NCBI GenBank assembly: GCA_964568805.1
Contig: CAZMRW010000082.1
Span: 1 to 20,016, forward strand
Reading direction: 5' to 3'
DNA from: CAZMRW01 sp964568805
GTDB lineage: Bacteria; Pseudomonadota; Gammaproteobacteria; Methylococcales; Methylomonadaceae
Length of the DNA stretch: 20,016 bases
The notes below the pieces were generated by a model. The model saw only the letters and a program-made list of their open reading frames with translations, was not told the DNA's origin and did no database searches. Position 1 is the first letter of the stretch. Each line of letters begins with the position of its first letter. Below, one piece after another: positions 16,396-20,016 of this stretch. Position numbers and translations under genes: made by a program.

Positions 16396-16413
16396 TTGGC
16401 GGCTTCCTGGCTT
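16396..16413 (+). promoter_or_regulatory. Possible sigma-54-like site downstream of the Kbp gene
   Basis: TTGGCGGCTTCCTGGCTT has GG (16398-16399), ten bases, then GC (16410-16411), with the same TTGGC-N9-GCTT frame as the sites at 2591 and 18083. The interior is GC-rich, unlike typical sigma-54 promoters. Downstream to 16600 there is no convincing gene or terminator, only an antisense approach to the convergent activator gene. It may be fortuitous. Confidence 0.2.
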
Positions 16414-16600
16414 GGCAAAGGAGATTGAGTTTATAGGTTTTGTTCTTCGTTAAAAGCCACCTTCTTTTGCGTACGGTTTTTGTTAATTCAAACAGAGCCT
16501 CGAGTGCGCGCATGTTTTATTTGCCTTTGCTGGTTTCGAACAGTCGTAAATTGGCGCTTTTTACACCCCAGCAAAGAGCTGCTTCTTACCCATAAGATGC

Positions 16601-17956
16601 CTAAACTTCGTATAACTTACGTTTACGCCAGAAGGTCGCCCGGCTCATGCCCAGTAAATTGGCCGCAGGCGTGATCATGCCATTGCTTTGCTCCAGGGCG
16701 TTACGAATGGCTTCTTTTTCCTGTTCCGCAGTCAGAGGCAAACCCGTTCTGGATTTTGGCGCCGTGATGCGCGCTTCCCTGAATTCCGGAGGCAGTTCCG
16801 TTAACCGCAATGTGGTTCCACGGCCCACGGCGAACGCATACTCAACGACATTATGCAGTTCCCTGATATTGCCCGGCCACGGATAGTCGAGCAAAACCCG
16901 CATCGCTTGGGGTTCGATTTTGTCAATTTGTCTTAATTTTTCGGCATTATGCTGCCGGATAAAATGCCATATCAACAAACTGATATCTTCTCTGCGTTCC
17001 CGTAACGGCGGTATAAAAATGGGAACGACTCTCAGCCGGTACATCAAGTCCTCGCGGAAATGGCCGCTTTTGACCTCTTCCCGCAAGGAACGATGGGTTG
17101 CCGCTACGATCCGTACATCGACATCGATCGACCGGTCGCCGCCGACAGGAATATAGTTTCTTTCCTGTAATACCCTGAGCAGTTTCGCCTGCAATTCAAG
17201 CGGGAGTTCCGCCACTTCATCCAGGAACAGCGTACCGCCATGGGCGCGCTGAAACAACCCCTTATGGTCTTTTATCGCGCCGGTAAAAGCGCCGCGCACA
17301 TGGCCGAACAGCTCGCTTTCCAGCAGGTTGCTCGACAAGGCCGCGCAGTTGATGGCTAAAAAAGGCGAATGCTTGCGGGCGCTCAGATTGTGGATGGCTC
17401 TGGCGACGAGTTCCTTACCGGAGCCGCTTTCGCCTCTGACCAGCACGGTAGCTTCAGTTTCCGCCGCGTTTTGAATAATCTGAAACACGTTTTGCATTGC
17501 CGGCGAGCGGCTTAATATGCCTTGAAACTGTTGACCCGGTTCAGTTGCAGCTTTGGATGCTGGCTCATTTGCGTGCTCTGCTGATTGAGCTAACAACAAA
17601 CCCATCCCCCCCGCAAAGTCATCCGACTGATTGCGTAGCGTTCGGACCACTTTGGTCAGTTTAAGATGGGAGCCGTCAGCCTTGGAGAAAATTACCAACT
17701 GATGATCAACGTCGTTCTGATCGGTAATCATGTATTCCGGCGGACAGGTTTTCCCGATGATGTCCTTTCTGCTGACTCCTGATAAGGTTTCCAGGCCCGA
17801 GCTCCAAAAAATTACGTGTTGATGGCTATCAACGATATAACAGAGGGCCGCATCAAATAGGGTCATCAACTGGTTAACCATGCTGGCGCGGTCAAATTGA
17901 GCCAACCAATCGGTAAGCCGGCCGGAAATTGCCGTTATCTTTTCGCTATGTCTCAT
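16601..17956 (-). CDS. PAS-domain sigma-54-dependent transcriptional activator
   Basis: A 451-residue activator with an N-terminal PAS sensor (about 26-125; CYIVDSHQHVIFWSSGLETLSG then GKTCPPEYM) in place of a phosphorylated receiver. The AAA+ domain has Walker A GESGSGK (175-181), the GAFTGA sigma-54 loop (222-227), and Walker B TLFLDEVAEL (242-251). The C-terminal Fis-type helix-turn-helix is at about 425-448 (MITPAANLLGMSRATFWRKR). It would bind enhancer DNA and drive sigma-54 promoters in response to a small ligand, redox state or a protein partner sensed by PAS. The ATG at 17956 has no clear ribosome site. Its 5' region carries repeated TGTYTCAT boxes, suggesting that it controls itself and the divergent predicted small RNA. 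No paired kinase is present. Confidence 0.92.
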   Translation of the reverse strand: MRHSEKITAISGRLTDWLAQFDRASMVNQLMTLFDAALCYIVDSHQHVIFWSSGLETLSGVSRKDIIGKTCPPEYMITDQNDVDHQLVIFSKADGSHLKLTKVVRTLRNQSDDFAGGMGLLLAQSAEHANEPASKAATEPGQQFQGILSRSPAMQNVFQIIQNAAETEATVLVRGESGSGKELVARAIHNLSARKHSPFLAINCAALSSNLLESELFGHVRGAFTGAIKDHKGLFQRAHGGTLFLDEVAELPLELQAKLLRVLQERNYIPVGGDRSIDVDVRIVAATHRSLREEVKSGHFREDLMYRLRVVPIFIPPLRERREDISLLIWHFIRQHNAEKLRQIDKIEPQAMRVLLDYPWPGNIRELHNVVEYAFAVGRGTTLRLTELPPEFREARITAPKSRTGLPLTAEQEKEAIRNALEQSNGMITPAANLLGMSRATFWRKRKLYEV

Positions 17957-18007
17957 TGTTGTCTCATTGAAACCTGGTTATGTTTCATGGAAACAATACA
18001 TGAAACA
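17949..18007 (+). promoter_or_regulatory. TGTYTCAT box array: candidate binding sites of the PAS activator
   Basis: TGTCTCATTG occurs twice in direct orientation, 11 bases apart (17949-17958 and 17960-17969). A 9-bp inverted repeat TGTTTCATG-N9-CATGAAACA spans 17981-18007. The inverted repeat is centred about 116 bases before the start predicted for the sigma-54 promoter at 18083, an ideal enhancer position. It also lies 25-51 bases upstream of the activator's own start codon, so self-control is likely. Confidence 0.55.
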
Positions 18008-18082
18008 ACGCCGGTAAATCAATTACTATTTGTGAAAATTCGAAGCCATTATAAAACAATAAGATAGTTATTAATATTGGAT

Positions 18083-18100
18083 TTGGCATGATTACTGCTT
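18083..18100 (+). promoter_or_regulatory. Sigma-54 (-24/-12) promoter of the predicted small RNA
   Basis: TTGGCATGATTACTGCTT has GG at 18085-18086, exactly ten bases, then GC at 18097-18098, within TTGGCAtg...cTGCTT, a close match to the consensus TTGGCACG-N4-TTGCT. The predicted transcription start is near 18110. It lies divergent from a sigma-54 activator gene and about 100 bases beyond a palindromic box. Confidence 0.65.
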
Positions 18101-18109
18101 AAATCTTGA

Positions 18110-18196
18110 TACTGTTACTGATGTTTTTGTCCTCCCCCATGTGTATTTTGAATACACAAACTCGCCGGCGGTTAAATCTCCGCCGGTATTTTTTTA
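18110..18196 (+). ncRNA. Predicted sigma-54-dependent small regulatory RNA (~85 nt)
   Basis: The interval between the sigma-54 promoter and the intrinsic terminator would give an RNA of about 85 nt. It has an unpaired 5' part with the C-rich run TCCTCCCCC (18130-18138), an 8-bp hairpin with a three-base loop (TGTGTATT / AATACACA, 18140-18158), and the GC-rich terminator hairpin (18165-18186) with a T-tract. The C-rich run is complementary to strong Shine-Dalgarno sequences, a common seed in bacterial small RNAs. No known family is recognised. An alternative is that this is a terminated leader (attenuator) of the gene at 18296, 100 bases downstream. Promoter, size and terminator all fit an independent small RNA, as with other sigma-54 small RNAs such as CrcZ, GlmY and Qrr. 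Confidence 0.5.
18165..18195 (+). terminator. Intrinsic terminator
   Basis: CCGGCGG (18165-18171) pairs with CCGCCGG (18180-18186) around an eight-base loop, and TATTTTTTT follows directly. It is a classic Rho-independent terminator on the plus strand with no plus-strand protein gene upstream nearer than 16382, which implies that the intergenic region itself is transcribed. Confidence 0.85.
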
Positions 18197-18295
18197 GAGA
18201 AGTGATCTTCAATACATCAATACATCCAGGTAAACTGTAAACCTGATTTGCTGGAACTTTTGAAAACCTAACCCAGGCAACACAGGATATAAATA

Positions 18296-18808
18296 ATGAA
18301 CCGTTTTACACCATTCCTGTTTTTCGTATTATTATTTGCCGTATCGGTGCAAGCAGATGAAACGGCCACGGAGAAACGTCTTGATGACGTTGCCGAGCGG
18401 GGTGCGCAGATTATGCCATTCGATTTGGAGCAAACCACGCATATTTTCTCAAAAAACGAGTGGGGCGGCTTGCAGCAGGTCATCGTTAAGGACAACGCAA
18501 ATGCCAGGCAAATCAGTTTGATCCGTGACCATCTGAGCAAGATTTCCAAGGAATTCACGGCCGGTGATTTTTCCAATCCGGAAAGGATTCATGGCAAAGA
18601 TATGCCCGGGTTGACGGAATTGAGTGCAGCTAAACCAGGCCAGATTAATATTGTTTACAAGGAATTGCCAAATGGCGCTGAAATTGCTTATACCAGCGAT
18701 TATCCGGAAATCATTTCAGCCATCCATCGCTGGTTCGATGCCCAATTACATGATCACGCCCGTCATGCTATGACAGGTCATGCGCATCACATGATGCATG
18801 GCAAATAA
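18296..18808 (+). CDS. Small periplasmic protein with His-rich C-terminus
   Basis: A 170-residue exported protein. A signal peptide (MNRFTPFLFFVLLFAVSVQA, likely cut before DE) is followed by a compact conserved domain with GAQIMPFDLEQTTHIFSK, LIRDHL, FSNPERIHGKDMPGL and IHRWFDAQLHDH. Homologs I recall carry the database name aspartate carbamoyltransferase, but no catalytic motif of that enzyme is present, so I regard the name as an error. The C-terminal tail contains eight histidines in about twenty residues (HDHARHAMTGHAHHMMHG) with several methionines, suggesting copper, nickel or zinc binding. AGGA lies nine bases before the ATG. It stands alone downstream of the small-RNA terminator; its function is unknown. 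Confidence 0.8.
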   Translation: MNRFTPFLFFVLLFAVSVQADETATEKRLDDVAERGAQIMPFDLEQTTHIFSKNEWGGLQQVIVKDNANARQISLIRDHLSKISKEFTAGDFSNPERIHGKDMPGLTELSAAKPGQINIVYKELPNGAEIAYTSDYPEIISAIHRWFDAQLHDHARHAMTGHAHHMMHGK

Positions 18809-19020
18809 TGCAAGTAGTTATTTTTTCAAACCTTCCGATATTGAACGATTGTCTTTGCCTCCCGATGTGTCCTTTCGGATGAGGGCACCGCTTTAAATTC
18901 CCACTTATTAAAACAGTATATTAATTTGTTACCTGGTTTGCAGAGATCGATTCTTGTACAATCCCTGAACAGATGTTTCCGGTCAATTGCAATATTAATA
19001 GGGTTTAAAATCAACTATTC

Positions 19021-19605
19021 ATGTCAGGGTTAAACGTGATTGACGAGATAAATGTCTTGTTGCCGCAAACGCAATGCGGAAAATGCGGATTCAACGGCTG
19101 CCGCCCGTATGCCGAGGCGATCTATGCTGGAAGTGCGGATATCAATCAGTGCCCGCCGGGAGGCGAGGAGGGTATTCAGGCTTTGGCTGATTTTTTGGGC
19201 GTCATGCCGAAACCGTTAAACGAGCAATTTGGGCGGCATAAACCTAAAAGCGTCGCGTTTATTATTGAGGAAAGCTGCATCGGCTGCGTTAAATGCATAC
19301 AGGCATGTCCGGTCGATGCCATCGCCGGAGCTGCAAAACTGATGCACACAGTGATTGCTTCGGAATGCACCGGATGTGAACTTTGCATCGCTCCCTGTCC
19401 GGTCGACTGTATTATCATGAACACCTTGCCGACGGACGATGCGAGTCCTTCGCTGCGTTCGGCAATCAAATCGGCCCAGGCGCAATTGGCAAAACATCGT
19501 TACGAGACTCGCAGTTTTCGTGTGGATAATGAACAGGCGGAAAAAATCGAACGCGCAAAACGTCAAAAAGAGACTTTGGCATTAAGGGTGAAAACATCAG
19601 GTTAG
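19021..19605 (+). CDS. RnfB-like soluble ferredoxin
   Basis: A 194-residue iron-sulfur protein. An N-terminal Fes/RnfB-type 4Fe-4S domain has C19, C22, C27 and C44 (QCGKCGFNGC then NQCPPGG). Two bacterial-ferredoxin motifs follow: C86-C89-C92-C96 (CIGCVKCIQACPVDAI) and C116-C119-C122-C126 (CTGCELCIAPCPVDCI). A charged C-terminal extension is rich in Lys, Gln and Glu. It matches RnfB/RsxB except that the N-terminal membrane helix is missing, so it is probably soluble. No other rnf gene is nearby. Such stand-alone RnfB-like proteins are common in Proteobacteria and are thought to pass low-potential electrons. Only a weak ribosome site (AGGG) is visible, but the N-terminus is family-like. Whether it serves the hyf-like complex is open. 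Confidence 0.88.
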   Translation: MSGLNVIDEINVLLPQTQCGKCGFNGCRPYAEAIYAGSADINQCPPGGEEGIQALADFLGVMPKPLNEQFGRHKPKSVAFIIEESCIGCVKCIQACPVDAIAGAAKLMHTVIASECTGCELCIAPCPVDCIIMNTLPTDDASPSLRSAIKSAQAQLAKHRYETRSFRVDNEQAEKIERAKRQKETLALRVKTSG

Positions 19606-19946
19606 AGTCCTTGTTTCACTTTTTTCATGAAAACATAACCCGTCAATGCTCCCCAAGCCAGCATATAAGTGCCGAGTATTACAAATTCCAGTTTGAGGCT
19701 ATCCACGCCTCTAATATAATCGGAGATATAGTCGACTCCTATCAGCGCTAAAAGGATATAAACAGAGGTTTTAATTCTGATTTTATGTTCATAGAATACG
19801 CCAATACCCAGGACGATAAAACCGGCGAAAAATCGTATCGAATTGTGAATCAGCATCTCAATGCTCAACATGGATACTTTTAAGGCCGCTTCCAGGAAAT
19901 AAACAGGAATCAATCCTAATAACATTATAAGGCCAACTATTTTCAT
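19602..19946 (-). CDS. Small membrane protein of unknown function
   Basis: A 114-residue hydrophobic protein with three or four predicted spans (about 3-22, 36-52, 60-77 and 87-107) and a basic C-terminus (KKVKQGL). The span boundaries contain charged residues (IRFF, YEHKIRIK, DYISDYIRG). No family is recognised. AGGAGA lies six bases before the ATG, so the start is well supported. It converges with the ferredoxin gene and their 3' ends overlap by four bases. The remaining bases to the window end hold its upstream region, with no clear feature. Confidence 0.7.
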   Translation of the reverse strand: MKIVGLIMLLGLIPVYFLEAALKVSMLSIEMLIHNSIRFFAGFIVLGIGVFYEHKIRIKTSVYILLALIGVDYISDYIRGVDSLKLEFVILGTYMLAWGALTGYVFMKKVKQGL

Positions 19947-20016
19947 TATTTTCTCCTGGTGTTAGTTCTACTTTGTTAAATTCAAGATATCGCATAAGTA
20001 ATTGATTTAAACTATA

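Noticed and set aside
16525..16576. 9-bp inverted repeat CTTTGCTGG ... CCAGCAAAG as a terminator of the minus-strand activator gene.
   Set aside because: The spacer is 34 bases and no T-tract follows on either strand, so an intrinsic terminator is not supported.
18121..18240. A 39-codon plus-strand ORF starting MFLSSPMCIL within the predicted small RNA and running past its terminator.
   Set aside because: It has no ribosome site, reads straight through the intrinsic terminator hairpin and T-tract, and is Arg-rich where the stem is GC-rich, as expected of a chance frame.
18866..18890. CCCGATGTGTCCTTTCGGAT region, which at first looked like a structured RNA or hammerhead-like core.
   Set aside because: The core reads CGGATGA instead of CTGATGA, and only short imperfect stems form.

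Overview
The window reads as chromosomal DNA of a free-living gammaproteobacterium. The protein families and moderate GC content would suit an aquatic methylotroph or methanotroph (Methylococcales), but that placement is inferred from gene content and not proven. No transposase, integrase, phage gene or CRISPR array was seen.

Layout. (1) 1-2353: the 3' end of a tRNA-Glu with a strong intrinsic terminator, then a minus-strand stretch. It holds two intact copies and one broken copy of an unrecognised ~60-residue one-helix membrane protein, a 28-bp perfect palindrome, and a dicarboxylate/cation symporter. (2) 2354-11855: a tightly packed plus-strand operon. It starts with a SulP-family anion transporter and continues with hyfB-, hyfC-, hyfE-, hyfF-, hyfG- and hyfI-like genes, most of them overlapping by 1-4 bases. 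A 40-codon ORF is wedged between the hyfC and hyfE genes. A sigma-54 type promoter lies just upstream. (3) 12059-15816: a DUF2490-like outer-membrane protein, then an overlapping histidine kinase / sigma-54 response regulator pair. (4) 15939-18808: a BON-LysM protein of the Kbp (YgaU) type, a minus-strand PAS-AAA-Fis sigma-54 activator, and a 339-bp divergent region. That region carries repeated TGTYTCAT boxes, a sigma-54 promoter, and a predicted ~85-nt small RNA ending at an intrinsic terminator. A small periplasmic His-rich protein follows. (5) 19021-19946: a soluble RnfB-like ferredoxin and a convergent small membrane protein.

How it fits together. The hyf-like complex keeps the ion-pumping membrane subunits and the proximal 4Fe-4S cluster subunit. 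Its large subunit has lost all four cysteines that bind the NiFe centre. It is therefore not a hydrogenase and resembles the energy-converting hydrogenase-related (Ehr) complexes that lie between complex I and group 4 hydrogenases. Its co-operonic SulP transporter suggests that the complex and anion (bicarbonate or sulfate) transport are energetically linked; this is inference. Two sigma-54 activators sit within 7 kb of two well-matched sigma-54 promoters, one before the SulP/hyf operon and one before the predicted small RNA. The part most likely to be undescribed is the activator / box array / sigma-54 promoter / small-RNA cassette at 16601-18196.
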